47,407 nucleotides of DNA. It comes from an uncultured Bacilli bacterium (GTDB taxonomy: Bacteria; Bacillota_I; Bacilli_A; RF39; UBA660). Shown here one piece after another: positions 17,511 to 25,808 of this stretch (positions within the stretch are counted from its first letter, which is position 1; the number at the start of each line of letters is the position of its first letter). The stretch spans positions 1 through 47,407 of the forward strand of contig CAKOTD010000007.1 in assembly GCA_934120015.1 (NCBI GenBank). The letters run 5' to 3'. Below the pieces are notes generated by a model. The model searched no databases and had not been told where the DNA came from. It saw nothing but the letters and a program-made list of their open reading frames with translations. A program made the translations under genes and the position numbers.

Positions 17511-17556
17511 AATTTAAGTGATAAAATATAATTGTTACTAGAAAGAGGATGAATAT

Positions 17557-18786
17557 ATGTCAAAAATTAAAGATGTTAAAGCAAGAGAAATACTTGATTC
17601 AAGAGGAAATCCTACTGTTGAAGTAGATGTTATATTAGAATCAGGTATTGTTGGTAGGGCGGCTGTTCCAAGTGGTGCTTCAACTGGAGAAAGAGAAGCA
17701 TTGGAACTTCGTGATGGTACAGAAAGATATATGGGAAAAGGTGTTTTAAAGGCTGTAGGGCATGTAAATAATGAGTTAAGAAATTTAGTTATTGGTTATG
17801 ATGTATATGATCAAAAGGCACTTGATTATGCAATGATAGAATTAGATGGCACTGAGACTAAATCAAAATTTGGTGCAAATGCTATTTTAGGTGTTTCAAT
17901 GGCTGCAATGAAAGCTGCTGCACTTGAAAAAGGTTTACCACTATATAGATATATAGGTAATGGAGACATTTTACCAAAACCAATGATGAATATCATTAAT
18001 GGTGGTGCTCATGCAGATAATAAACTAGATTTTCAAGAATTCATGATTATACCACAGGCAGATACTATAAAAGAAAGAGTAAGAATTGGTGCAGAGGTAT
18101 TTCATAATTTAAAGAAAGTTTTAAAGAATAAAGGTTTAGTTACTTCCGTAGGTGATGAAGGTGGATTTGCACCTGATTTAAATAGTAACACTGAGGGATT
18201 TGAACTTATTATTGAAGCTATTAAGAAAGCTGGATATGAACCTGGCAAGGATGTAAAACTTGCTATCGATGTAGCAGCAAGTGAATTTTATCAGGACGGT
18301 AAGTATGTTTTAGCTGGTGAAAATAGAAGTTTGACTACTGAAGAATTAGTTGACTTTTATGAAGAATTAGTTAATAAATATCCAATTTGCTCTATTGAAG
18401 ACCCTGTTGATGAAAATGATTGGGAAGGATTTAAATTAATTACTGAAAGACTTGGAGATAGAATTCAATTAGTAGGTGATGATTTATTTGTTACAAATAA
18501 AAAATGCTTACAAATGGGTATTGATAATCATGCTGGTAATGCTATTTTGTTAAAAGTAAATCAAATTGGTACAATTACTGAAACTCTTGAAACTATTGAA
18601 CTTGCAAGAAATAATGGCTATGCAACTATCATTTCACATAGAAGTGGTGAAACAGAGGATACAACTATTGCCGATTTAGCAGTAGGACTTAATTTAGGAC
18701 AAATTAAAACTGGATCATTATCAAGAACTGATAGAGTTTGTAAATATAATCAGTTAATGCGTATAGAAGAAGAGTTAAATAAATAG
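17557..18786 (+). CDS. eno: Enolase (phosphopyruvate hydratase)
   Basis: Catalyses 2-phosphoglycerate to phosphoenolpyruvate in glycolysis. Family marks are AREILDSRGNPTVEVDV at the start, PSGASTGE, the catalytic region SVGDEGGFAPD, the metal-binding Asp residues in LAIDVAASEFY, SIEDPVDENDW and VGDD, and the C-terminal SHRSGETED. At 409 aa it is slightly shorter than most enolases (about 430), through small loop differences rather than truncation. AGAGGATG precedes the ATG. A terminator follows. Confidence 0.97.
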   Translation: MSKIKDVKAREILDSRGNPTVEVDVILESGIVGRAAVPSGASTGEREALELRDGTERYMGKGVLKAVGHVNNELRNLVIGYDVYDQKALDYAMIELDGTETKSKFGANAILGVSMAAMKAAALEKGLPLYRYIGNGDILPKPMMNIINGGAHADNKLDFQEFMIIPQADTIKERVRIGAEVFHNLKKVLKNKGLVTSVGDEGGFAPDLNSNTEGFELIIEAIKKAGYEPGKDVKLAIDVAASEFYQDGKYVLAGENRSLTTEELVDFYEELVNKYPICSIEDPVDENDWEGFKLITERLGDRIQLVGDDLFVTNKKCLQMGIDNHAGNAILLKVNQIGTITETLETIELARNNGYATIISHRSGETEDTTIADLAVGLNLGQIKTGSLSRTDRVCKYNQLMRIEEELNK

Positions 18787-18815
18787 TTATGACTTTAGAA
18801 AGTTATAACTTTTTT
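18785..18815 (+). terminator. Intrinsic terminator after eno
   Basis: AGTTATGACTT pairs with AAGTTATAACT (one G-T pair), followed by a T-run. Confidence 0.8.
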
Positions 18816-18825
18816 CTTTTATAAA

Positions 18826-18854
18826 TTTACAATATATACTTTATAATGTATAAT
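18826..18854 (+). promoter_or_regulatory. Vegetative promoter of the polysaccharide gene block
   Basis: TTTACA, a 17-bp spacer and a perfect TATAAT, ending 17 bp before the start of the glycosyltransferase gene. Confidence 0.7.
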
Positions 18855-18871
18855 TATTATGGGTGAAGAAT

Positions 18872-19996
18872 ATGAAAAAGATTACTATACTAGCACTTCA
18901 TTTAGGATATGGTGGTATTGAAAAATGTATTTCAAATTTAGCAAACTCATTAGTAGATGACTATGAAATAGAAGTAGTTGCAACTTATAAATTATATGAT
19001 AAGCCCGCATTTTATTTTAATGATAAGATTTGTATTAAGTATTTAACAGAATTAAAGCCAAATAAGAAAGAAATAAAAGATAACTTAGCAAGTTTGCACT
19101 TTATAGAATTATGTAAAGAGCTAATTAAAGCAAAAAAGATACTTAAATTAAAAAAAAGTTTAATGATTAATTATATTAGAAATTGTGATAGTGATATTAT
19201 TATATCTACAAGAGATATTCATAATTTATGGCTTTCAAAATATGGTAGTAGTTCTGCCTTAAGGATAGGTTGGGAGCATAATTATCATAACAATAATAAG
19301 AAATATATTAATGAAATTGTTAAATCGGTTTATGGTCTTGATTATTTTGTGTTAGTTTCTAAAGAATTAAGAGATTTTTATAGTTCAAAGGTTAATCCAA
19401 AATGTGTATATATTCCTAATTCTATAGTATCAATTCCTAAAAAGACTTCTTCTCTTCAAAATAATAATATTATTTCAGTAGGAAGATTATCTAGTGAAAA
19501 GGGTTTTATAGATTTAATTGATATATTTAAACTTGTTCATGATAGGTGTCCAGGTGTAAAGTTAAATATAATTGGTGATGGCAATGAGAAACAAAAAATT
19601 GAAAAGAAAATAAGTGAATATCATTTAAATGAATATATAAAATTACATGGGTTTCAAAATTCTGAGTATATAGCAAGTAAATTATTAGATTCATCCGTTT
19701 ATGTAATGACATCTTTTACTGAATCATTTGGACTGGTTATTATAGAAGCATCTTCGTTTGGACTTCCTTGTGTAGCATTTGATAGTGCAAAAGGAGTAAG
19801 TGAAATTATCAAGGATAATTGGGATGGATATTTAATTTCAAATAGAGATAAAGAAAAGATGGCCAAAAGGATTATTAATTTAATAAATAATAAAAATAGA
19901 AGAATAATAATGGGTAATAATGCTTATAAAAAAAGTAAAGATTATTTAGCTAGTAATATAAAAGATAAATGGATAGAAATATTTGAAAAGAAGTGA
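18872..19996 (+). CDS. GT4-family glycosyltransferase
   Basis: A cytoplasmic retaining glycosyltransferase with two Rossmann domains (GT-B). The acceptor domain has LHLGYGGIEKCI near residue 9, the GxGG-type loop after the first strand. The donor half shows VGRLSSEKGF near residue 207, LNIIGDG, and the nucleotide-sugar-binding ESFGLVIIEA with the E-x7-E pattern near 285. It is followed, with overlapping ends, by a PssD/PssE pair and galE, so it probably adds a sugar during synthesis of a surface polysaccharide. The start at the ATG at 18872 is five bases after GGGTGA; a GTG three codons upstream is the alternative. Confidence 0.9.
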   Translation: MKKITILALHLGYGGIEKCISNLANSLVDDYEIEVVATYKLYDKPAFYFNDKICIKYLTELKPNKKEIKDNLASLHFIELCKELIKAKKILKLKKSLMINYIRNCDSDIIISTRDIHNLWLSKYGSSSALRIGWEHNYHNNNKKYINEIVKSVYGLDYFVLVSKELRDFYSSKVNPKCVYIPNSIVSIPKKTSSLQNNNIISVGRLSSEKGFIDLIDIFKLVHDRCPGVKLNIIGDGNEKQKIEKKISEYHLNEYIKLHGFQNSEYIASKLLDSSVYVMTSFTESFGLVIIEASSFGLPCVAFDSAKGVSEIIKDNWDGYLISNRDKEKMAKRIINLINNKNRRIIMGNNAYKKSKDYLASNIKDKWIEIFEKK

Positions 19997-20001
19997 TTAT
20001 T

Positions 20002-20472
20002 TTGAAAAAAGTATTATTTATATCTAGTACAGGTGGACATCTATCTGAACTACTACAATTAAAGCCTTTATTCGGTAAATATGATTATCATATTGTTACT
20101 GAGAAAACTGATTCAACAATTAGTTTAAAAAAAGAATATGGTGATAGAATTAGTTATTTAATATATGGTACTAAGCATCATATGTTTTCATATGTTTGGA
20201 AGACACCTGTTAATATATTTAAGAGTTTATATTTGTTTTTTAGGATAAGACCAAATGTGGTAGTTACTACTGGGGCACATACTGCAGTATGGATGTGTTA
20301 TATTGCTAAAGTATTTAGAAAAAAAGTTATATACATTGAAACGCTTGCTAATATAAAAAGAAAAACATTATCAGGTAAACTAGTTTATCCAATTTGTGAT
20401 AAATTTATTGTGCAGTGGGAGTCTATGAAAGAACTATATCCAAAAGCAATTTATGGAGGGTGGATATTTTGA
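20002..20472 (+). CDS. pssD: PssD/Alg14-type glycosyltransferase subunit
   Basis: A small protein (about 156 aa) that recruits the catalytic partner to the membrane, like eukaryotic Alg14. The start reads KKVLFISSTGGHLSELLQL, the Alg14/PssD signature, and GAHTAVW is near residue 88. Hydrophobic stretches near residues 60-75 and 92-106 could associate with the membrane. The likely start is the TTG at 20002; a GTG at 19993 overlapping the previous stop is possible. Its last bases overlap the start of pssE, a fixed arrangement in streptococcal capsule clusters, where the pair adds galactose or glucose to the lipid-linked chain. Confidence 0.85.
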   Translation: MKKVLFISSTGGHLSELLQLKPLFGKYDYHIVTEKTDSTISLKKEYGDRISYLIYGTKHHMFSYVWKTPVNIFKSLYLFFRIRPNVVVTTGAHTAVWMCYIAKVFRKKVIYIETLANIKRKTLSGKLVYPICDKFIVQWESMKELYPKAIYGGWIF

Positions 20473-20948
20473 TATTTGTTACATTAGGAACACAAGATAA
20501 GAGTTTTACAAGATTATTAGAGGCAATAGAAAATAAAATTAAAACTGGTAAAATTACAGATGAAGTAATTGTCCAAGCAGGTACCACTAAATATAAGTCA
20601 AAATATATGAAGATATATAAGCTGTTATCAATCAAAAAATTTGAAGAATATATAAACTCATGTGATTTATTAATAACTCATGGTGGTGTTGGTTCAATAT
20701 TAGGTGGCTTAAAACTACATAAAAAAGTAATTGCTGCTGCTAGACTTAAGAAATATGATGAGCATGAAAGTGATCATCAGATAGAGATAGTAGATGAATT
20801 TTCAAAACTAAATTATATACTTAAACTAGATAATTTTGATGAAATAGATAAGGTAATATTAAAGGCTAGAAATAAAAAATTTAAAGAATATAAATCAAAT
20901 AACGAAAAGTTTGTCAAATTAATAAGTGATATTATAGAAGAATTTTAG
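20469..20948 (+). CDS. pssE: PssE/Alg13-type glycosyltransferase subunit
   Basis: The catalytic, sugar-nucleotide-binding partner of the preceding protein. The start reads IFVTLGTQDKSFTRLLEAI, and the UDP-sugar site is ITHGGVGSI near residue 75, followed by HESDHQIEI near 103, all typical of the GT28 C-terminal fold. I place the start at the TTG at 20469, directly behind GGAGGGTGG and overlapping the pssD stop by four bases. The frame extended to 20415 only adds codons lying within pssD. Product 159 aa, usual length. Confidence 0.88.
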   Translation: MIFVTLGTQDKSFTRLLEAIENKIKTGKITDEVIVQAGTTKYKSKYMKIYKLLSIKKFEEYINSCDLLITHGGVGSILGGLKLHKKVIAAARLKKYDEHESDHQIEIVDEFSKLNYILKLDNFDEIDKVILKARNKKFKEYKSNNEKFVKLISDIIEEF

Positions 20949-20962
20949 AAAGAAGGTATTTT

Positions 20963-21964
20963 GTGAAAATTTTAGTTACAGGTGGTGCCGGTTTTATCGG
21001 AAGTCATACTTCGGTTGAACTTTTAAATGCTGGTTATGATATTATAATTGTGGATAATTATTCTAATTCTAAACCTGAGGTTATAGATAATATTAAGAAA
21101 ATAACTGGTAAAAATTTTGAGAATTATAATATTGATTTAACTAATAAAGAAGAATTAGAAAGAGTATTTAAAGAAAATCAAATTGATATTGTTATACATT
21201 TTGCAGGATATAAGGCAGTTGGTGAATCAGTTGCAAAACCTCTTATGTATTATCGTAATAATATTGATTCTACCCTTAGTTTACTTGAAGTAATGAATAA
21301 ATATAATTGTAAAAAAATAGTATTTTCATCAAGTGCTACAGTATATGGTAGACCAAAGAGTTTACCAATAAAAGAAGATTTTCCTTTGTCAACAACTAAC
21401 CCATATGGAACTACAAAACTTATAATCGAAGGGATATTAAGAGATTTATATAAATCAGATAATTCATGGGGAATAGTAATACTTAGATATTTTAATCCAA
21501 TTGGAGCACATAAGTCTGGTATTATAGGTGAAAATCCAAATGATATACCAAATAATTTAATGCCATATATTGTTAAGGTAGCAACTGGAAAGTATGAAAA
21601 ACTAAGTATTTTTGGTAATGATTATGATACAATTGATGGAACAGGTGTTAGGGATTATATTCACGTTGTTGATTTAAGTATTGGTCACATTAAGGCTACT
21701 GAAAAAATTGCAAATTCTTCAGGTATTTATACTTATAATTTAGGTACTGGAAAAGGTACAAGTGTTTTAGAGTTAGTTAATGCTTTTTCAAAAGTTAATA
21801 ATATACCTGTAAATTATGTTATTACAGATAGAAGACCAGGTGATATTGATTCATGTTATGCAGATGTTTCTAAAGCATTTAATGAACTTGGTTTTAAGGC
21901 AGAAAAAACTATTGAAGATATGTGTAAAGATTCATACAATTTTGCTTGTAAGCATAATGAGTAG
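20963..21964 (+). CDS. galE: UDP-glucose 4-epimerase
   Basis: Interconverts UDP-glucose and UDP-galactose with bound NAD. The Rossmann start VTGGAGFIGSH, the catalytic Ser-Ser-Ala with YGRPKSLP and the YxxxK (NPYGTTKL, residues about 148-152) are present, as are RYFNPIGAH and GVRDYIHVVDL. 333 aa, normal. The start is GTG at 20963 with GAAGG upstream. It ends the polysaccharide operon and probably supplies UDP-galactose to PssD/PssE. Confidence 0.95.
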   Translation: MKILVTGGAGFIGSHTSVELLNAGYDIIIVDNYSNSKPEVIDNIKKITGKNFENYNIDLTNKEELERVFKENQIDIVIHFAGYKAVGESVAKPLMYYRNNIDSTLSLLEVMNKYNCKKIVFSSSATVYGRPKSLPIKEDFPLSTTNPYGTTKLIIEGILRDLYKSDNSWGIVILRYFNPIGAHKSGIIGENPNDIPNNLMPYIVKVATGKYEKLSIFGNDYDTIDGTGVRDYIHVVDLSIGHIKATEKIANSSGIYTYNLGTGKGTSVLELVNAFSKVNNIPVNYVITDRRPGDIDSCYADVSKAFNELGFKAEKTIEDMCKDSYNFACKHNE

Positions 21965-21984
21965 ATGCCGTATGGCATTTTTTT
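21965..21984 (+). terminator. Intrinsic terminator after galE
   Basis: ATGCC-gtat-GGCAT followed by seven T. Between here and 22125 no gene or clear signal is seen. Confidence 0.75.
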
Positions 21985-22125
21985 ATCAAAAGTAAAAAAG
22001 ATGTTAGTATACCTATCTAAAATGAAACATATGAAAATTGGTATTGTAATTACTGAAAATATAGAGTTTTAGGTTTAAAAGAGTAATATTTTTGTTATTG
22101 ATAAGTATTATTATATAGGCATATT

Positions 22126-22154
22126 TTGACAATTGTTTTTAGATATGCTATAAT
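22126..22154 (+). promoter_or_regulatory. Near-perfect vegetative promoter for the large RNA
   Basis: TTGACA, exactly 17 bp, TATAAT: both hexamers match consensus. Transcription should start near 22161, with no start codon and ribosome site nearby, which fits a noncoding RNA gene. Confidence 0.85.
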
Positions 22155-22160
22155 TTGAGA

Positions 22161-22745
22161 GAAATGGCACATTATTCTAGTCGACATTTCTACTATGAAG
22201 ACGGGGCTAAAAATCCGTTAAAGAGCACATCTGTGAATCTTCTTGTGCTTGCTTCATACGCCCAGTTTGGGGTGAGTGCTGGTTGAAATGAATGTCTGGG
22301 CAGCCGTAATGGCATACGAATCTGACCCACCATTCGGGAGACCTATTATTGTATTAGGCCTATACACGATATGTTGATGGACCTGATACGAAATAGGATT
22401 AAACCTACTATGTGGCGAAAGCTATGAGTAGTGTAGCTTGTCTTGAGTGATAATCGGGAATAGATAATCTGTTTAATTAATTTGGCCGAATTGATTAAAT
22501 ATTGTATCTTGAAACGATTGTTGCAAAAAAGAATTAATAGTAAGAAAGTTGCTTGAGGAAATCTCCTAGAGTGTTTATTACATAGGATTGCAGTGTGTAC
22601 TAAGTGGTAATCAAGTCATACATTAGGTGACAATGTATTAGTTCTTTTAAAGGGGAACCGCTTTCATGGTAACGTGAAGTAAGAACTAGGGAAATCCTAT
22701 CTTGACCTAAGACACAGAGTTAACTATGGTGATAGCCATTTTTTT
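22161..22745 (+). ncRNA. ole: Probable OLE RNA (large structured noncoding RNA)
   Basis: About 585 nt without a useful open frame, much richer in G and C than its surroundings, and full of short pairing segments (for example GCCTA near 22359 and repeated ATAGGATT-like blocks). It has its own consensus promoter and ends at ATGG-tgatag-CCAT plus nine T (about 22727-22749). The next gene, 8-11 nt on, encodes a membrane protein that looks like OapA. OLE RNA (ornate, large, extremophilic) is about 600 nt, lies directly upstream of oapA in many anaerobic or extremophilic Firmicutes, and forms a membrane-bound ribonucleoprotein linked to stress responses. The call rests on size, structure richness and this context; I could not align it to the covariance model. 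Confidence 0.75.
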
Positions 22746-22756
22746 TTAGAGGTTTT

Positions 22757-23347
22757 ATGAAAAAAAATAAAGAAATTATTAATCTTATAAATTTAAGTAA
22801 GAAAAAAGAGAAAAAATCAAAAAAATATATTAATTGGAACTGGATTATTAAAATAACTTTAATTGCTTTTACTTTATCATTTGTTTTTTCTGCTATTTCT
22901 GAATTTGTTATTCCCAATGTAAATATTATTATTGGTATTTTTCTTGTCATTATATTTATTGGGTTAGGTGTATTATTTGATATAATTGGAGTAGCAGTTA
23001 CTAGTGCTGATGAAAAAATATTTCATTCTATGAATTCAAGAAAAGTAAAGGGTGCAAAACTTGCAGTCAAATTTAAAAAGAATGCAGATAAACTATCATC
23101 ATTTTGCAATGATGTAATAGGTGATGTTTGTGGAATTATTTCTGGTTCTGCAGGAGCAATTATAGCAGCTACTATTGCCATAAAGTTATCATTAAATGCT
23201 TTTTTAGTGTCTTTAGTGGTAACTGCTTTAATTGCATCTTTAACAATTGGTGGAAAAGCTATGGGAAAAAATTTTGCAATAAATAAGAGTAATGTTATTT
23301 TATATAAATTTTCCAAATTTGTTGCTACATTTATTAGAGAGAAGTAA
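22757..23347 (+). CDS. oapA: OapA-like OLE-RNA-associated membrane protein
   Basis: A 196-aa protein with a Lys-rich head (residues 1-28), two membrane helices (about 30-50 and 54-78), a central polar segment containing VTSADEKIFHSM, KVKGAK and NADKLSSFCNDVIGD, then two more helices (about 123-168) and a basic tail. Four helices, about 21 kDa and placement right after the large RNA are the properties described for OapA, which anchors OLE RNA to the membrane. The strong positive charge fits RNA binding. Its transcript may read through the hairpin at the end of the RNA, or start from the same promoter. AGAGG lies six bases before the ATG. Confidence 0.75.
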   Translation: MKKNKEIINLINLSKKKEKKSKKYINWNWIIKITLIAFTLSFVFSAISEFVIPNVNIIIGIFLVIIFIGLGVLFDIIGVAVTSADEKIFHSMNSRKVKGAKLAVKFKKNADKLSSFCNDVIGDVCGIISGSAGAIIAATIAIKLSLNAFLVSLVVTALIASLTIGGKAMGKNFAINKSNVILYKFSKFVATFIREK

Positions 23348-23379
23348 AAAATAAGAATGTTAGTTCATTCTTATTTTTT
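23346..23379. terminator. Bidirectional terminator between oapA and rnhC
   Basis: AAAAATAAGAATG-ttagtt-CATTCTTATTTTTT is a 13-bp perfect stem with A and T tracts on both sides, serving the two convergent genes. Confidence 0.9.
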
Positions 23380-24298
23380 GTGCATTTTTAAAATTCATTT
23401 TAGCAAGTGTATAAAGTTTTTCAATACCATATTTTTCTTTTATAGTTTTAGCAACTTCATCAACAGCTGGTCCTGCTCCCTTAGGTAGAAAAATTCCAAT
23501 ACTTTCACCAAGTTTATCAAATTCTTTAATGAATATATATCTACTAATAAGTGAAGAGCATGCAACACTGAGACATTTATCTTCTGCCTTTGTAGTAAAT
23601 GTAATGTTTCTACATACTTTTTCACTGCTTTTAAGATAATTATAATAGATTGGTTCTTTAGCAAACTCATCTACTACAATATAATCTAAATCTTTATAAT
23701 TTTTATTAACTAGCTCTATTAAAACTTTGTTATGTAAAATAGCTTTGATTTTATTCATATTCAAATTTTCTGAATAATAATCATTATAATCTTTATTGGA
23801 TAATATTAAGCTTTTATATGGTATTTTTTGAATTATTTTTGGGACTATTTGTAATATTTTTTCATCCGTTAATTTTTTTGAATCTCTAACTCCTAATTCT
23901 TCTAAAAATGGGATATTGTCTTTTGAAACATAACTGCTTGTAACAACTATAGGACCAAAGAAGTCTCCAGTTCCAACTTCATCAGAACCTATCGTGTTAG
24001 CAAAATAAAGCTTCTTGTCATTTTCGGATATTATTTTTTCTTTTTTTTCCTTTTTTTCTTTTTCAATAATTTTTTTGCCAGGATTTAAGTGCTTTTCTGT
24101 TTCTTTCCAAATGTTTGCGTCAATATCTGCACTTGTTCCTTGAAAAACCATTGAACCTGATTCATATAATGTAACTACTGTGTCTTCTTCATCTGCTTGA
24201 AAAATAGCGTATGCAGGTGTTTTACTTCTGCATTTATCTTTAAAATATTCAATAGCCTTTTGTTTTGTATTTTCACTTACCTTAAATGATATAGTCAT
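23360..24298 (-). CDS. rnhC: Ribonuclease HIII
   Basis: Cuts the RNA strand of RNA-DNA hybrids. The first 85 or so residues form the TBP-like substrate-binding domain of RNase HIII (KxxAIFQADEEDTVVTLY). A Lys-rich linker at about 90-110 follows, then the RNase H domain with the catalytic DEVGTGDFFGP near residue 120, VDEF near 215 and the C-terminal LPKGAGPAVDE near 262. 312 aa is usual. GGAGG precedes the ATG at 24298. Confidence 0.94.
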   Translation of the reverse strand: MTISFKVSENTKQKAIEYFKDKCRSKTPAYAIFQADEEDTVVTLYESGSMVFQGTSADIDANIWKETEKHLNPGKKIIEKEKKEKKEKIISENDKKLYFANTIGSDEVGTGDFFGPIVVTSSYVSKDNIPFLEELGVRDSKKLTDEKILQIVPKIIQKIPYKSLILSNKDYNDYYSENLNMNKIKAILHNKVLIELVNKNYKDLDYIVVDEFAKEPIYYNYLKSSEKVCRNITFTTKAEDKCLSVACSSLISRYIFIKEFDKLGESIGIFLPKGAGPAVDEVAKTIKEKYGIEKLYTLAKMNFKNAQKIRMN

Positions 24299-24396
24299 AA
24301 ATTTTCCTCCATAGTATTATTTTATCACAAAAATTTGAAAAATCTTTCTTTTTAGTAAAAATTGTAATATAATTTTAATAGAAGGGAATGTTAAAA

Positions 24397-25104
24397 ATGA
24401 ATATTATAGATATATCAATAGTAGCGTTAATTATACTTGGAGCTATACTAGGGTTTAAAAGGGGTGTATTTAGTGAGTTAGTTTCTGCTATTGGGTTTAT
24501 TGTGTCGGTTGTACTTGCTTTTTTATTTAAAAATCCAGTTTCAGAATTTATGTATTCACATTTACCTTTTTTTAAATTTGGAGGTTTGCTCAAGGGAGTA
24601 CCGGTTTTAAATATAGTTGTTTATGAGATTATAGCTTTTTTAATTATGCTTGCTGTTTTCTTACTTGTTGTAAATATTCTTAAAGTAGTAACTAAATTGT
24701 TTGAATTAGTTCTTAAAATGACTATAGTACTTAGTATTCCATCTAAAATATTAGGGGCTTTAGTAGGTATGCTTGAATATTTTGTTTTAACATTTATAAT
24801 ATTATATATACTTTCTTTACCAACTTTATCAAGTGATATAATTAAGGATTCAAAATTTAAAGATAATATTCTGAATAATACGCCTATTTTATCTTCATTT
24901 GTTAAGAAAAGTATGAATGTATTTGAAGAATTTGAAGTCTTAAAAGAAAAATATAAAGATAGTACAAATGAACAATTTAATAATGAGGCAATGGATTTAT
25001 TACTTAAATATAAAGTAGTTACAGTAAAGTCTGCTGATAAATTAATTAAGCAGAAGAAAATTAGTGTTGATAATAAAATTATAGATAAGTATAGGGAGGA
25101 ATAA
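24397..25104 (+). CDS. CvpA-family membrane protein
   Basis: A 235-aa protein with four N-terminal helices and the family opening NIIDISIVALIILGAILGFKRG, followed by FGGLLKG-like and later polar C-terminal sequence of about 95 residues. CvpA proteins are linked to colicin V export in E. coli, to envelope stability and, as YshB, sit near trx or mutS2 in Bacillus. I prefer the ATG at 24397 because the ribosome site GAAGGGA is too close to the ATG at 24388. The gene ends two bases before trxA, so they are cotranscribed. Confidence 0.8.
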   Translation: MNIIDISIVALIILGAILGFKRGVFSELVSAIGFIVSVVLAFLFKNPVSEFMYSHLPFFKFGGLLKGVPVLNIVVYEIIAFLIMLAVFLLVVNILKVVTKLFELVLKMTIVLSIPSKILGALVGMLEYFVLTFIILYILSLPTLSSDIIKDSKFKDNILNNTPILSSFVKKSMNVFEEFEVLKEKYKDSTNEQFNNEAMDLLLKYKVVTVKSADKLIKQKKISVDNKIIDKYREE

Positions 25105-25106
25105 TT

Positions 25107-25409
25107 ATGGCAATAATACATGCAACTGAAAAAAATTTCAATGATGTAATAAGTAGCGGAATAGTAATTGTTGATTTCTTTGCTACTTGGTGTGGACCTT
25201 GTAAAATGCTTGGACCAGTAATAGAGCAATTAGCAAATAAATATGAAAATATTAGTTTTGTTAAAGTAGATGTTGATGAATGTCCAAATATATCAAAACA
25301 ATATGGGATAATGAGTGTACCAACTTTATTAAAACTGAAGGATGGTAATATACTAGAACAAAAAATAGGATATTTAAATATTAATGAATTTGAAAAATGG
25401 TTGAATTAG
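25107..25409 (+). CDS. trxA: Thioredoxin
   Basis: A 100-aa cytoplasmic disulfide reductant. The redox centre WCGPCK is at residues 28-33, the cis-Pro is in MSVPTLLKLKDG near 72, and VDVDECPNISKQYGI is the usual middle stretch. AGGGAGGA precedes the ATG. It is the last gene of the cvpA-trxA unit. Confidence 0.96.
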   Translation: MAIIHATEKNFNDVISSGIVIVDFFATWCGPCKMLGPVIEQLANKYENISFVKVDVDECPNISKQYGIMSVPTLLKLKDGNILEQKIGYLNINEFEKWLN

Positions 25410-25436
25410 ATAATGTGAAAGCATTATCTTTTTTTT
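25408..25436 (+). terminator. Intrinsic terminator after trxA
   Basis: AGATAATG-tgaaa-GCATTATCT followed by about eight T. Confidence 0.9.
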
Positions 25437-25496
25437 AGATGAAAACAATTCTCATATTTTAAATATAATCATATTTTATATTAGGAGGATAAAACA

Positions 25497-25808
25497 ATGA
25501 ATTATAAAAAGATAATGCAAAAAATAGAAAAAGACCAAAAATGTAAACCAGTTTGTTGTTTTGGACCGACGGGACCAATGGGTCCAACGGGACCGATAGG
25601 TCCGACAGGTCCTGCAGGTCCTACAACCGTTAGTGTAGGATCGACAACTACATCGAATCCCGGAACAGAAGCTCATGTTACGAATGTTGGTACAAACAGG
25701 GATGCTATCCTTAATTTTGATATTCCTTCTGGACCTAAGGGTGACATCGGTCCAATAGGTCCAACTGCCCGATGTAATAAATCATCTATATATATTTTTA
25801 AATGGTAA
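25497..25808 (+). CDS. Collagen-like surface protein (BclA-type), N-terminal part, split by element 2
   Basis: Codons 1-89 are host gene; codon 90 onward in this frame is element DNA and meaningless. The head (MNYKKIMQKIEKDQKCKPVCC) is followed by GPTGPMGPTGPIGPTGPAGP (residues 24-43), a linker rich in Ser, Thr and Asn, then a second Gly-X-Y start, GPKGDIGPIGP. Gly-Pro-Thr triplets with a globular C-terminal domain are the plan of exosporium glycoproteins such as BclA, which form trimeric hair-like filaments on spores. The missing C-terminal part is at 37696-38238. Joining at AC (25764/37696) restores 269 aa. AGGAGG precedes the ATG. A CATATTTTA motif at 25470-25478 resembles a mother-cell -10 box but has no partner at the right distance. 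Confidence 0.9.
   Translation: MNYKKIMQKIEKDQKCKPVCCFGPTGPMGPTGPIGPTGPAGPTTVSVGSTTTSNPGTEAHVTNVGTNRDAILNFDIPSGPKGDIGPIGPTARCNKSSIYIFKW
25750..25787. other. Left attachment site of element 2
   Basis: Core AC at 25764-25765 with collagen coding sequence to the left. To the right are four bases (TGCC) and the arm CGATGTAATAAATCATCT (25770-25787). Confidence 0.85.

Noticed and set aside
24621..25229. Long minus-strand frame across the CvpA-like and thioredoxin genes
   Set aside because: It is antisense to two well-supported genes, has no ribosome site and an unlikely composition; the same holds for the antisense frames inside rsmH, pbpB and the kinase-methyltransferase gene.
25562..25622. GGTCCNACNGGACC repeats as integrase-binding or phage repeats
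   Set aside because: They are the codons of Gly-Pro-Thr triplets in the collagen-like gene, not separate DNA elements, although the integrase appears to use one such unit as target.
25766..25808. End of the first collagen-like frame as a natural C-terminus
   Set aside because: These codons are the element's attachment arm, and the Gly-X-Y pattern breaks at the crossover.
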